Below are positions 20,218 to 28,693 of a stretch of DNA of 64,000 bases, piece after piece. Source of the DNA: Streptomyces sp. F001 (lineage in GTDB: Bacteria > Actinomycetota > Actinomycetes > Streptomycetales > Streptomycetaceae); contig NZ_QZWF01000001.1 in assembly GCF_004187715.1 (NCBI RefSeq), forward strand, positions 930,001 through 994,000, given 5' to 3'. Positions within the stretch are counted from its first letter, which is position 1; every line of letters starts with the position of its first letter. The position numbers and the translations under genes are program-made. The notes beneath the pieces were generated by a model. That model saw only the letters and a list, made by a program, of their open reading frames with translations. It was not told where the DNA came from and did no database searches.

Positions 20218-21420
20218 ATGACTGCGCGCGCCGCCGACCGGGCCCGTTACGACCGGGCCACCGCCCATCTCGACGCCCCTCTCGCGATCGTGGACCTCGA
20301 CGCCTTCGACGCCAACGCGGACGACCTGGTCCGCCGGGCGGGCGGGAAGCCGATCCGTGTCGCCAGCAAGTCCGTCCGCTGCCGTGCCCTGCTCGAACGC
20401 GTCCTCGCGAAGGACGGTTTCGCGGGCATCATGTCGTTCACCCTGGCCGAGTCCCTGTGGCTGGCGCGGTCGGGGTTCGACGACATTCTGCTCGCCTACC
20501 CGTCGGCCGACCGCGCCGGATTCGCCGAACTGACCGCCGATCCCAAGCTGGCCGCCGCGGTCACGGTGATGATCGACGACCCCGCCCAGCTGACTCTGAT
20601 CGACCAGGCGCGCGACGGCGGCCGTGAAGTGGTGCGCGTCTGCCTGGAGTTGGACACCTCGCTGAAGCTGCTCGGCGGGCGGGTGCGCGTCGGGGCCCGC
20701 CGCTCGCCGCTGCACTCCCCCGCCCAGGTCGCCGACATGGCACGCGCGGTGGCCCGGCGGCCGGGGTTCGAGGTCGTGGGGATCATGGCGTACGAGGGGC
20801 ACATCGCCGGTGTCGGGGATGCGGTCGCCGGACGGCCGCTGCGCTCGCGTGCCGTGCGGTTGATGCAGGCCACCGCCCGCCGGGAGCTTGCCGAACGGCG
20901 CGCCGCGGTGGTGCGCGCGGTGCGGGCCGTGGTGCCGGGGCTGGAGTTCGTCAACGGCGGCGGCACGGGCAGTGTGCAGCACACGGCGGCGGAGGACGCG
21001 GTCACCGAGATCGGGGCGGGGTCGGGGCTGTACGTACCGCGGCTGTTCGACAACTACACGTCCTTCACCGGGTGTCCGGCGGCGCTGTTCGCGCAGCCGG
21101 TGGTGCGCCGGCCCGGCGTGGGGGTCGTGACCGTGCTCGGCGGCGGCTATCCGGCCTCTGGTGCGGCCGGGGCGGACCGGCTGCCGGTGCCGTATCTGCC
21201 TCAGGGGCTGCGGTACGACCCCCAGGAGGGTTCCGGCGAGGTGCAGACCCCGCTGCTCGGTTCCCCCGCCGACGATCTGCTGATCGGCGACAAGGTGTGG
21301 TTCCGGCATGCCAAGGCCGGTGAGCTGTGCGAGCGGTTCGACGCGCTGCATCTGGTCGAGGGCGACCGGGTGACGGCGACGGTTCCGACGTACCGGGGTG
21401 AGGGCCGCACGTTCCTGTAG
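20218..21420 (+). CDS. PLP-dependent amino acid aldolase/deaminase (D-threonine aldolase-like)
   Basis: 400 residues with a fold-type III alanine racemase-like barrel. The PLP lysine is in KPIRVASKSVR near residue 47. The C-terminal part matches D-serine dehydratase/D-threonine aldolase domains, with conserved FDNYTSFTG and a metal-site-like H-x-C-like region near the end (GDKVWFRHAKAGELCERFD). It probably acts on a D-hydroxyamino acid; the substrate is not certain. The ATG at 20218 follows noncoding sequence with no strong ribosome-binding site. It is convergent, 4 nt from the next gene. Confidence 0.85.
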   Translation: MTARAADRARYDRATAHLDAPLAIVDLDAFDANADDLVRRAGGKPIRVASKSVRCRALLERVLAKDGFAGIMSFTLAESLWLARSGFDDILLAYPSADRAGFAELTADPKLAAAVTVMIDDPAQLTLIDQARDGGREVVRVCLELDTSLKLLGGRVRVGARRSPLHSPAQVADMARAVARRPGFEVVGIMAYEGHIAGVGDAVAGRPLRSRAVRLMQATARRELAERRAAVVRAVRAVVPGLEFVNGGGTGSVQHTAAEDAVTEIGAGSGLYVPRLFDNYTSFTGCPAALFAQPVVRRPGVGVVTVLGGGYPASGAAGADRLPVPYLPQGLRYDPQEGSGEVQTPLLGSPADDLLIGDKVWFRHAKAGELCERFDALHLVEGDRVTATVPTYRGEGRTFL

Positions 21421-21424
21421 CAGG

Positions 21425-22333
21425 TCAGCTCGACGGGCCGACGCTGCTGCCCACGCCGCCGCCGGCCTCGTCTCCGATCGCCCGGATGCCCTTGGTGATC
21501 CGGTCCATGTCGGCCGGCGGCGGCCCGTCCTCGCCCGCGTCGAAGACGTAGCGCACGATGACCGGCGACTCGGTGCCGACACTGGACTGGAAGGCGAGGG
21601 ACTGGACGTAACCGCCGGGCCCCTCGGCCGTTGTGACGCGCCAGCGCACGAAGTACCCGGCGCGGCCCGCCACCGCGACCGGTCCCGACGCGACGAGTCG
21701 GTGGGACTCGATGCCGCCGTAGGGGCGGCGGCCGAGGGCGTCGCGGTCGTAGGCCTCGTCGGCGGCGTCCGGGATGTCCGCCTCGGCGAGGGCCTCGGGG
21801 GACTTCTCGTCGTTCTCGGTCACCGTGCGCGAGATGACCAGTCCGTGCCGGCAGAAGCCGCCGTCGCCGGGGCAGTCGTAGGTGCCGTCCGTCGTCATCA
21901 TGACGTTGTCGATGGTGACGTTCTCCGGCCGGACCCAGCCGTCGAGCAACGGCAGGGTGATGCCGTTGAGTTCGTCGACGACTACGGCCGGGTCGTCGGC
22001 GGACGGTTCGGGGGTGGATGTTGATGGTGAGGGTGTCGCACGGGTCGTGGCTGTCGCGGATGCCGCGGTGTTCGCCTCCGTGCCGCCCCCGTTGCCGTCG
22101 TCGCCGAGGACGACCGCCCCGGTGACGATCGCGGCGACCAGAACCACGCCGGCGGCGGTGAGGGCGACGGCCTTGGCGCGCGGGGAGGCCTCGCCGACGG
22201 ACTGCGGCGCCGGCCCGGGGATCCGGGGCGCGCGCCGGTGCTCGGTCCAGGCCGCTCCGTCCCACCAGCGTTCCAAGTGCGGGGCGGAGGGGTCCCGGTA
22301 CCAGCCGGGTGGGGTGTCATACATCATGCTCAT
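21425..22333 (-). CDS. DUF2510 single-pass membrane protein
   Basis: 302 residues. The N-terminal DUF2510 module (PPGWYRDPSAPHLERWWDGAAWTEH, about 7-32) is followed by a linker, one membrane helix (AKAVALTAAGVVLVAAIVTGAVVL), a Ser/Thr/Pro linker and an extracytoplasmic domain with two cysteines (TYDCPGDGGFCRHG) likely to form a disulfide. The module is widespread in actinobacterial membrane proteins; the role here is unknown. Three clustered ATGs (22333, 22327, 22324) could start it. A tandem dyad lies 20-66 nt upstream. Confidence 0.8.
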   Translation of the reverse strand: MSMMYDTPPGWYRDPSAPHLERWWDGAAWTEHRRAPRIPGPAPQSVGEASPRAKAVALTAAGVVLVAAIVTGAVVLGDDGNGGGTEANTAASATATTRATPSPSTSTPEPSADDPAVVVDELNGITLPLLDGWVRPENVTIDNVMMTTDGTYDCPGDGGFCRHGLVISRTVTENDEKSPEALAEADIPDAADEAYDRDALGRRPYGGIESHRLVASGPVAVAGRAGYFVRWRVTTAEGPGGYVQSLAFQSSVGTESPVIVRYVFDAGEDGPPPADMDRITKGIRAIGDEAGGGVGSSVGPSS

Positions 22334-22352
22334 CCCGGCACTTTGAAGTTCT

Positions 22353-22399
22353 CTCCCGGATGCATCCGGGAGACTCTCCCCTGGATCGCTCCGGAGAGT
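22353..22399. promoter_or_regulatory. Tandem dyads upstream of the DUF2510 gene
   Basis: A perfect 20-bp palindrome (22353-22372, arms CTCCCGGATG/CATCCGGGAG) is followed by a second dyad (ACTCTCC 22373-22379 with GGAGAGT 22393-22399). The two cores are imperfect direct repeats (GGATGCATCCGG and GGATCGCTCCGG). They lie just upstream of the DUF2510 start and downstream of the SDR gene. They could be a double operator or RNA hairpins. Confidence 0.5.
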
Positions 22400-22535
22400 T
22401 TGACAGGTCATGCCTGTCCAGCGACGACCCTTCCGGCCGCCGGAGCAAGTACAGGACTCGCTCTGGACGTTGGGGACCCAACAATGCGCTGAGCGTACCA
22501 GATGCGTTACGGAGTGAAGCGACGATGCTCCGCGC

Positions 22536-23318
22536 CTACAGCGGTGTGACGTACGCCCCCGAGATCCCGCCGTCCACCAGGAAGTCGGTGGCGTTGACGA
22601 AGGAGGAGTCGTCGCTGGCCAGGAAGGCGACCGCGGCGGCGATCTCCTCGGCTTCGGCGAACCGGCCGAGCGGGATGTGGACGAGCCGGCGTGCGGCGCG
22701 CTCGGGGTCCTTGGCGAACAGCTCCTGGAGGAGCGGGGTGTTGACCGGGCCCGGGCAGAGGGCGTTCACGCGGATGCCCTCGCGGGCGAACTGCACGCCG
22801 AGTTCGCGGGACATGGCGAGCACGCCGCCCTTGGAGGCGGTGTACGAGATCTGCGAGGTCGCGGCACCCATCCGCGCCACGAACGACGCCGTGTTGATGA
22901 TGGAGCCCTTGCCCTGACGCCGCATGTAGGGGATGGCCGCCTTGCAGCACAGGTACACGGAGGTGAGGTTGACCTCCTGGACGCGCTTCCAGGCCTCCAG
23001 GCCGGTCTCCAGGATGGAGTCGTCGTCGGGCGGGGAGATGCCGGCGTTGTTGAAGGCGATGTCGACGCTGCCGTAGGTGTCGTACGCCGCCTTGAACAGG
23101 GCCTCGACCTGCTCGGGGTCGGTGACGTCGACCTTGGCGAAGAGGCCGCCGACCTCCTCGGCGGTCGCTTTGCCGCGCTGCTCGTCGACGTCGCCGCAGA
23201 CGACGTGCGCGCCCTCGGCGGCGAGCCGGCGGGCGGTGGCGAGGCCGATGCCGCTGCCGGCTCCGGTGACGACGGCGGTGCGGCCGACGAGCCGGCGGCA
23301 GATGATGTCTTCGCTCAC
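22536..23318 (-). CDS. Short-chain dehydrogenase in gamma-glutamyl catabolic operon
   Basis: 260-residue classical SDR. The Rossmann motif is TGAGSGIG, NNAG is present, and the catalytic Ser and YxxxK are in NTASF...YTASK. It oxidises or reduces an alcohol/carbonyl with NAD(P). The GTG start overlaps the aldehyde dehydrogenase stop (GTGA), so it is the last gene of a coupled three-gene operon with the GlnA4-type synthetase. In that setting it could oxidise the alcohol end of gamma-glutamylethanolamide to an aldehyde; that step is inference. Confidence 0.9.
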   Translation of the reverse strand: MSEDIICRRLVGRTAVVTGAGSGIGLATARRLAAEGAHVVCGDVDEQRGKATAEEVGGLFAKVDVTDPEQVEALFKAAYDTYGSVDIAFNNAGISPPDDDSILETGLEAWKRVQEVNLTSVYLCCKAAIPYMRRQGKGSIINTASFVARMGAATSQISYTASKGGVLAMSRELGVQFAREGIRVNALCPGPVNTPLLQELFAKDPERAARRLVHIPLGRFAEAEEIAAAVAFLASDDSSFVNATDFLVDGGISGAYVTPL

Positions 23319-24700
23319 TGTGCGGGGCCCTCCGTGCTGATGAAGACGTTCTTGGTTTCGGTGAAGGCGGCCAGTGCGTCCGGGCCGAGTTCCCGGCCGA
23401 TGCCGGACTGCTTGAAGCCGCCGAACGGGGTCCAGTAGCGGACGCTGGAGTGGGAGTTGACGGACAGGTTGCCGGCCCGGACCGCCTGTGAGACGCGCAG
23501 GGCGCGGCCGATGTCGCGGGTCCAGATGGAGCCGGAAAGGCCGTAGTCGGTGGCGTTGGCCAGGCGGACGGCGTCGGCCTCGTCGTCGAAGGGCAGGACG
23601 ACGGCGACGGGGCCGAAGACCTCCTCGACGGCCACGCGCGCGTGCGGGTCGACTCCGGTCAGCACGGTCGGCGGGAACCAGAAGCCGGGGCCTTCGGGGG
23701 CCTTGCCACGGATGCCGTCGGCCTCGGTCGGGACGTAGGAACGCACGCGCTCCAGCTGGGCCCTGGAGATGAGGGGGCCCATGTCGGTCTTCTCGTCGGC
23801 GGGGTCGCCGACGGTGACGGCCTCGATCGCGGGGGCGAGCAGCTCCAGGAACCGGTCGTGGGCGGAGCGCTGGACGAGAATGCGGGTGCGGGCGCAGCAG
23901 TCCTGGCCGGAGTTGTCGAGGAAGGACATGGGCGCGGCGGCCGCTGCGGCTTCGAGGTCGGCGTCGGCGAAGACGATGTTGGGGCTCTTGCCGCCGAGTT
24001 CGAGGGTGACGCGCTTGAGGAGGGCCGACCCCTTTGCCAGCACCTGTTTGCCCACGGCCGTCGACCCGGTGAAGACGATCTTCGCCACGCCCGGATGCTC
24101 GACGAGTGCGTTACCCGTGACGGGGCCGTGTCCGGGCAACACCTGGAACAGGCCCTCGGGCAGGCCCGCCTCCAGGGCGAGTTCGGCCAGGCGGAGTGCG
24201 GTGAGCGGGGTTGTCTCGGCGGGCTTGAGGACGACCGCGTTGCCTGCGGCGAGCGCCGGTGCCGTGCCCCAGGCCGCGATCGGCAGGGGGAAGTTCCAGG
24301 GCGCGATCACGCCGACCACGCCGAGCGGTTCGAGGATCGTGACGTCGAGGCCGCCCGCAACCGGGATCTGGCGTCCGGTCAGCCGCTCCACTCCCCCGGC
24401 CGCGTAGTCGAGCAGATCACGGACGTTGCCGGCCTCCCAGCGGGCGTTGCCGAGGGCGTGTCCGGCCTCGCGGACCTCCAACCGGGCGAGTTCTTCGAGG
24501 TGTTCGTCGACCGTGACGGCGAACCGGCGCAGCAGGCGCGCGCGGTCGCCGGGCGCGCGGCCCGCCCAGTCCGCCTGCGTCCGGGCGGCGCGCACGACGG
24601 CCGCGTCGACATCGGCCGCGGTGGCGCCGGGGACGGTGGCGACGACCTCCTCGGTCGCCGGGTTCAGCACCTGGAGTTCGTACGACAAGAGGGGCCTCAC
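23315..24700 (-). CDS. NAD-dependent aldehyde dehydrogenase
   Basis: 461 residues of the ALDH superfamily. It has WNFPLPIAAWG (cofactor-site region), VFTGSTAVGKQV, the catalytic Glu in LELGGKSPNIVF and the catalytic Cys in NSGQDCCARTRI. It starts with GTG in a GTGA overlap with the synthetase gene and ends in the same type of overlap with the SDR gene. It probably oxidises a gamma-glutamyl-aminoaldehyde formed in the same pathway, as PuuC does for gamma-glutamyl-putrescine intermediates in E. coli; the substrate is not proven. Confidence 0.93.
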   Translation of the reverse strand: MRPLLSYELQVLNPATEEVVATVPGATAADVDAAVVRAARTQADWAGRAPGDRARLLRRFAVTVDEHLEELARLEVREAGHALGNARWEAGNVRDLLDYAAGGVERLTGRQIPVAGGLDVTILEPLGVVGVIAPWNFPLPIAAWGTAPALAAGNAVVLKPAETTPLTALRLAELALEAGLPEGLFQVLPGHGPVTGNALVEHPGVAKIVFTGSTAVGKQVLAKGSALLKRVTLELGGKSPNIVFADADLEAAAAAAPMSFLDNSGQDCCARTRILVQRSAHDRFLELLAPAIEAVTVGDPADEKTDMGPLISRAQLERVRSYVPTEADGIRGKAPEGPGFWFPPTVLTGVDPHARVAVEEVFGPVAVVLPFDDEADAVRLANATDYGLSGSIWTRDIGRALRVSQAVRAGNLSVNSHSSVRYWTPFGGFKQSGIGRELGPDALAAFTETKNVFISTEGPAQ

Positions 24701-26061
24701 ATGCGTTCGAAGGAGCGGCGCAGCTCCCAGTCGGTGACCGCGGCGTCGAAGGCCTCGAGCTCGACCCGGGCCATGGTGCGGTAGTGCGCGACGACCTCGT
24801 CGCCGAAGGCGGCCTTGGCGATCGGACTGTTCTCCCAGAGTTCGGCGGCCTCGCGGAGCGTGCCGGGGACGTGCGCGAAGTCGGCGGTGTAGGCGTTGCC
24901 GGGGCAGGGCTCGGGCAGCTGAAGCTTCTGCTCGATCCCGTACAGGCCCGCGGCCACCATGCCCGCCACGGCGAGGTGCGGGTTGACGTCCCCGCCGGGC
25001 AGCCGGTTCTCGAACCGCAGGGAGCGGCCGTGGCCGACGACGCGCAGTGCGCAGGTGCGGTTGTCGTATCCCCAGGCGACGGCGGTCGGGGCGAAGGAGC
25101 CGGGCTGGAAGCGTTTGTACGAGTTGATGTGGGGCGCGTAGAGCAGGGAGAAGTCCCGCAGCGCGGCGAGCTGTCCGGCGAGGAAGTACCGCATGACGTC
25201 GGACATGCCGTCGGACGCGCTGCCCGGCATGACGTTCCTGCCGTGCTCGTCGGCCAATGACAGGTGGATGTGGCAGGAGTTGCCCTCGCGCTCGTTGTAC
25301 TTCGCCATGAAGGTGATCGACATGCCCTCCTGGGCGGCGATCTCCTTGGTGCCGGTCTTGTAGACGGCGTGCTGGTCACAGGTGACCAGGGCCTCGGCGT
25401 AGCGGAAGGCGATCTCGTGCTGACCGGGGTTGCACTCGCCCTTGGCGGACTCGACGGTCATCCCGGCGCCGGCCATCTCGTTGCGGATCCGGCGCAGCAG
25501 GGGCTCGATGCGGCCGGTGCCGAGGACCGAGTAGTCGATGTTGTACTGGTTGGCCGGGGTGAGCCCGCGGTAGCCGGCGTCCCAGGCCTGCTCGTAGGTG
25601 TCCTTGAAGACGATGAACTCCAGCTCGGTGCCGACCTGGGCGGTGAGGCCGAGATCGGCGAGGCGCTCCAGCTGGCGGCGCAGGATCTGCCGGGGCGCGG
25701 CCACGACCGGGGAGCCGTCGCTCCAGGCGAGGTCGGCGATCACCATGGCGGTGCCCTCGTTCCACGGCACCCGGCGCAAGGTGCTCAGGTCGGGGTGCAT
25801 GGCGAAGTCGCCGTAGCCCCGGTCCCAGGAGGACATCTCGTAGCCGTCGACGGTGTTCATCTCGGTGTCGACGGCGAGGAGGTAGTTGCAGCCCTCCGTG
25901 CCGTGTTCGAGCACCTCGTCGAGGAAGAAACGCGCGGCGAACCGCTTGCCCTGCAGCCGTCCCTGCATGTCGGGGAAGGCCAGGACGACGGTGTCGATCT
26001 CGCCGCCCGCCACGAGGGCGTGCAGTTCCTCGACACTGAGCGGAGGTGTGCGGTCTGCCAC
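24697..26061 (-). CDS. glnA4: Glutamine-synthetase-like gamma-glutamylamide synthetase (GlnA4 type)
   Basis: 454 residues with the GS fold: beta-grasp N domain (about 10-105) and catalytic domain with ELEFIVF, GECNPGQHEIAF (metal and ATP site), FMAKYNEREGNSCHIHLSL and the Arg-containing RFENRLPGGDVNPHL. It ligates glutamate to an amine using ATP, and is not housekeeping glutamine synthetase. From memory, the S. coelicolor relative at this locus (GlnA4) makes gamma-glutamylethanolamide. The GTG start has AGGAGG 7 nt upstream. It heads a coupled operon with ALDH and SDR genes and is divergent to the FadR regulator. Confidence 0.85.
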   Translation of the reverse strand: MADRTPPLSVEELHALVAGGEIDTVVLAFPDMQGRLQGKRFAARFFLDEVLEHGTEGCNYLLAVDTEMNTVDGYEMSSWDRGYGDFAMHPDLSTLRRVPWNEGTAMVIADLAWSDGSPVVAAPRQILRRQLERLADLGLTAQVGTELEFIVFKDTYEQAWDAGYRGLTPANQYNIDYSVLGTGRIEPLLRRIRNEMAGAGMTVESAKGECNPGQHEIAFRYAEALVTCDQHAVYKTGTKEIAAQEGMSITFMAKYNEREGNSCHIHLSLADEHGRNVMPGSASDGMSDVMRYFLAGQLAALRDFSLLYAPHINSYKRFQPGSFAPTAVAWGYDNRTCALRVVGHGRSLRFENRLPGGDVNPHLAVAGMVAAGLYGIEQKLQLPEPCPGNAYTADFAHVPGTLREAAELWENSPIAKAAFGDEVVAHYRTMARVELEAFDAAVTDWELRRSFERM

Positions 26062-26136
26062 GGGAGGGCCTCCTTGGGGCATCTTCCGTCGGATTTCCGG
26101 CTTCTGCGCGCTTCTTGGGACGGCGCCGAGAGCCAT

Positions 26137-26158
26137 AAGGTATTGCTGAGAACCATTG
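26137..26158. promoter_or_regulatory. Candidate FadR operator, copy 1
   Basis: AAGGTAT-N8-ACCATTG in the 119-bp divergent promoter between glnA4 and fadR. A second copy with the same spacing lies before the gamma-glutamyl hydrolase gene. It contains GGT...ACC half-sites. Confidence 0.5.
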
Positions 26159-26180
26159 CTTGGGAAGGGGGCACGGCCAT

Positions 26181-26915
26181 ATGCCGGTGGATCCGGTCGG
26201 CGGCCCGGACGACCCGCTGACGCCGGTACTGCGGCCGGTGCGCGCCGGGAACGGCTTCGAGGAGGCACTGGAGCAGATCCTCCAGGTCGTACGGCTCGGC
26301 CTGGTGCCCGGCGGGGAGCGGCTGCCCGCGGAGCGGGAGCTGGCGGAGCGGCTCGGGATCAGCCGGGTGACGCTGCGCGAGGTGCTGAAGGTGCTCCAGG
26401 ACCAGGGGCTGGTGGAGTCACGGCGCGGACGGTACGGCGGAACGTTCGTGCTGTCCCGCACGGACGCCGCCGGCGAGAGCGAGCTGCGGCGGCGGGTCGC
26501 CGCGGTCGACATCGAGGACGTGCTGCGGTTCCGGGAAGTGCTGGAGGTGGGCGCGGCGGGGCTGTGCGCGGCGCACGGGCTGGACGACGAGCAGGCGGAC
26601 CGGCTGCGGGACGCGCTCGCCCGCACGCACGACGCCCCGCTCGCCGACTACCGGCGCCTGGACACACTGCTCCACCTCACCCTCGCCGAGCTGTCCGGAT
26701 CGCCGACTCTGACCGCGCAGTACGCGGCGGTACGGGCGACGGTGAACGACCTGCTCGACTGCATCCCGCTGCTGGTCCGCAACCTGGAGCACTCGCAGCG
26801 CCAGCACACCGCGCTGGTGGAGGCGGTGTTCGACGGCGACGCGGACGGGGCGCGGGAGATCATGCGGGAGCACTGCGCGGGGACCGCGGCACTGCTGCGG
26901 GGGTTCCTGGCCTGA
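26181..26915 (+). CDS. FadR/GntR-family transcriptional regulator
   Basis: 244 residues. The N-terminal GntR winged helix (about 20-90) has LPAERELAERLGISRVTLREVLKVLQDQGLVESRRGRYGGTFV. The C-terminal all-helical FCD domain (about 105-235) has FREVLEVGAAGLCA and metal-ligand-like histidines (LHLTL, EHCAG). These regulators release DNA on binding a small acid or metal ligand. It sits between the glnA4 operon (divergent) and the hydrolase gene (same strand), so it probably controls both. The ATG at 26181 follows GGAAGGGGG; the TTG at 26160 is less likely. Confidence 0.9.
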   Translation: MPVDPVGGPDDPLTPVLRPVRAGNGFEEALEQILQVVRLGLVPGGERLPAERELAERLGISRVTLREVLKVLQDQGLVESRRGRYGGTFVLSRTDAAGESELRRRVAAVDIEDVLRFREVLEVGAAGLCAAHGLDDEQADRLRDALARTHDAPLADYRRLDTLLHLTLAELSGSPTLTAQYAAVRATVNDLLDCIPLLVRNLEHSQRQHTALVEAVFDGDADGAREIMREHCAGTAALLRGFLA

Positions 26916-26944
26916 GGCCTTGCGCCGTACCACCGCCGACGGCA

Positions 26945-26966
26945 AAGGTATGAGGGCGATCCATTG
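26945..26966. promoter_or_regulatory. Candidate FadR operator, copy 2
   Basis: AAGGTAT-N8-TCCATTG, 19 nt upstream of the gamma-glutamyl hydrolase start. It agrees with copy 1 at 13 of 14 defined positions and has identical spacing. Confidence 0.5.
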
Positions 26967-26984
26967 AGGGCAGCGGGAGGACGT

Positions 26985-27674
26985 ATGACCGGCAGGCCGC
27001 TGATCGGCGTCAGTACGTATCTGGAGGCGGGGGCGCGCTGGGGCGTGTGGGAACTGGACGCCGCACTGCTGCCGGCCGGGTACCCGCGGCTGGTGCAGCG
27101 CGCGGGCGGGCTGGCCGCGATGCTGCCGCCGGACGCGGCGCAGCACGCGGCGGCGACGGTGGCCCGCCTCGACGCTCTGGTGATCGCGGGCGGCCCGGAC
27201 GTCGAACCGGGCCGCTACGGCGCGTCCCCCGACCCCCGCACCGGACCGCCCGCGCGGGAACGGGACGCCTGGGAACTGGCCCTGATCGAGGCGGCGTTGG
27301 CCGCGCACGTACCGCTGTTGGGGATCTGCCGGGGCATGCAGCTGCTGAACGTCGCCCTCGGCGGCACGCTCGTCCAGCACCTCGACGGGCACGCGGAGGT
27401 GATGGGGGTCTTCGGCCGCCATGCGGTCAAGCCGGTGCCGGGCACGCTGTACGCGGGTGTCGTACCGGAGGAGACGTCCGTACCGACGTACCACCACCAG
27501 TCCGTGGACCGGCTCGGCACCGGCCTCGTTCCCTCGGCGCACGCGGCGGACGGCACCGTGGAGGCGATCGAGCTGCCGTCCGCCGAGGGCTGGGTGCTGG
27601 GAGTGCAGTGGCATCCGGAGATGGGGGAGGATCTTCGGGTGATGCGGGCGTTGGTCGCTTCCGCGAGGGTTTGA
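26985..27674 (+). CDS. Gamma-glutamyl hydrolase (peptidase C26, PuuD-like)
   Basis: 229 residues with a class I glutamine amidotransferase fold. The nucleophile elbow is GICRGMQLLNV (Cys), the catalytic His/Glu pair is in VQWHPEMGED, and YHHQSVD lines the pocket. PuuD cleaves gamma-glutamyl-GABA to glutamate and GABA; here it would release glutamate from the oxidised gamma-glutamyl product made by the neighbouring enzymes. The ATG follows GGGAGG by 5 nt. The 69-nt gap after fadR contains a candidate operator, so it may have its own promoter. It is convergent with the LysR gene. Confidence 0.9.
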   Translation: MTGRPLIGVSTYLEAGARWGVWELDAALLPAGYPRLVQRAGGLAAMLPPDAAQHAAATVARLDALVIAGGPDVEPGRYGASPDPRTGPPARERDAWELALIEAALAAHVPLLGICRGMQLLNVALGGTLVQHLDGHAEVMGVFGRHAVKPVPGTLYAGVVPEETSVPTYHHQSVDRLGTGLVPSAHAADGTVEAIELPSAEGWVLGVQWHPEMGEDLRVMRALVASARV

Positions 27675-27702
27675 ACAGGGGGCGTTGCGGCGGGCGCCGG
27701 GT

Positions 27703-28644
27703 TCACGAAGCCCGCGTCAGCCCCAGCAGCTCCCGCGCCGGGCCCGTCGGTCGGTGGCCTGTGCGCCAGACCGCCCGTAGGTCGCGGCGGAGTCGTGCGC
27801 CGTCCACCGGGACGCTCACCAGGCGTCGGGTCGACAGCTCCTCGCCCACCGCCAGTTCGCTCAGCACCGCCGGTCCGGCGCCGCCGACGGCGGATGCCTT
27901 CACGGCCGTCGTGGAGGACAGCTCGATCAGCGGCCGGGCGAGGCCGCCCAGCGCGGCGTCCAGGACCTGGCGGGTGCCCGAGCCCTTCTCCCGGAGGACC
28001 AGCGGCGTGGCCGCCAGTTCCGCAGCCGGAAGGGGGCGGCGTCGGCGGGCCCAGGGGTGGCCGGGTGCTGTGACGACGATCAGGTGGTCGTGGGCGATGA
28101 CGACCGAGTCCAGTCCGGTCGGCACCGTCAGTCCCTCCACGAAGCCCAGGTCGGCCTCGTCGGCCAGCAGCCGCTCCGTCACGGCCGCCGAGTTGCCCGC
28201 GAGCAGTGACACCGCCGTGTCCGGTCGCTGGGCGCGCAGCGCCAGCAGCCAGCCCGGCAGCAGGTACTCGGCGATCGTCATGCTGGCCGCGACCCGCAGC
28301 CGCGAGTCCCGCCGGTCCCGCAGCGCCTGTGCCCCCGCATCGAAGGCCTCCGCCGCCTCGACGACCCGGCGCGCCCAGTCCGTCACCAGCGCACCGGCGT
28401 CCGTGAGCTGCGATCCGCGCGGGGACCGATCCACCAGGGCCACGCCCAGCTGCCGCTCCATGGAGCGGATCCGGCTGCTGGCCGCCGGCTGGGTGATGCC
28501 GACCTCACGGGCCGCCGCGCCGAGGCTGCCCAGCCGGGCCACTGCCAGCAGCAGCTCCAGCGCGCCCAGATCCGGCACCCGGTGCGCCAGCGAGCCACCG
28601 CCCGTGGACGGCCGCCCGTTCTCCTGCTCCTCCGACCAGCTCAT
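27703..28644 (-). CDS. LysR-family transcriptional regulator
   Basis: 313 residues. The winged helix (about 25-85) has LELLLAVARLGSLGAAAREVGITQPAASSRIRSMERQLGVALVDRS, and a periplasmic-binding-protein-like effector domain (about 110-300) follows with LAGNSAAVTERLLADEADLGFVEG. LysR proteins activate or repress with a small effector, often for a divergent gene; none is divergent here. It lies 49 nt after the BtuF-like gene on the same strand, so targets cannot be named. Confidence 0.92.
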   Translation of the reverse strand: MSWSEEQENGRPSTGGGSLAHRVPDLGALELLLAVARLGSLGAAAREVGITQPAASSRIRSMERQLGVALVDRSPRGSQLTDAGALVTDWARRVVEAAEAFDAGAQALRDRRDSRLRVAASMTIAEYLLPGWLLALRAQRPDTAVSLLAGNSAAVTERLLADEADLGFVEGLTVPTGLDSVVIAHDHLIVVTAPGHPWARRRRPLPAAELAATPLVLREKGSGTRQVLDAALGGLARPLIELSSTTAVKASAVGGAGPAVLSELAVGEELSTRRLVSVPVDGARLRRDLRAVWRTGHRPTGPARELLGLTRAS

Positions 28645-28693
28645 AACTCCACCTTATGTCTCGATGGAGACGTACCCCTTGGTGGCGGCCTGC

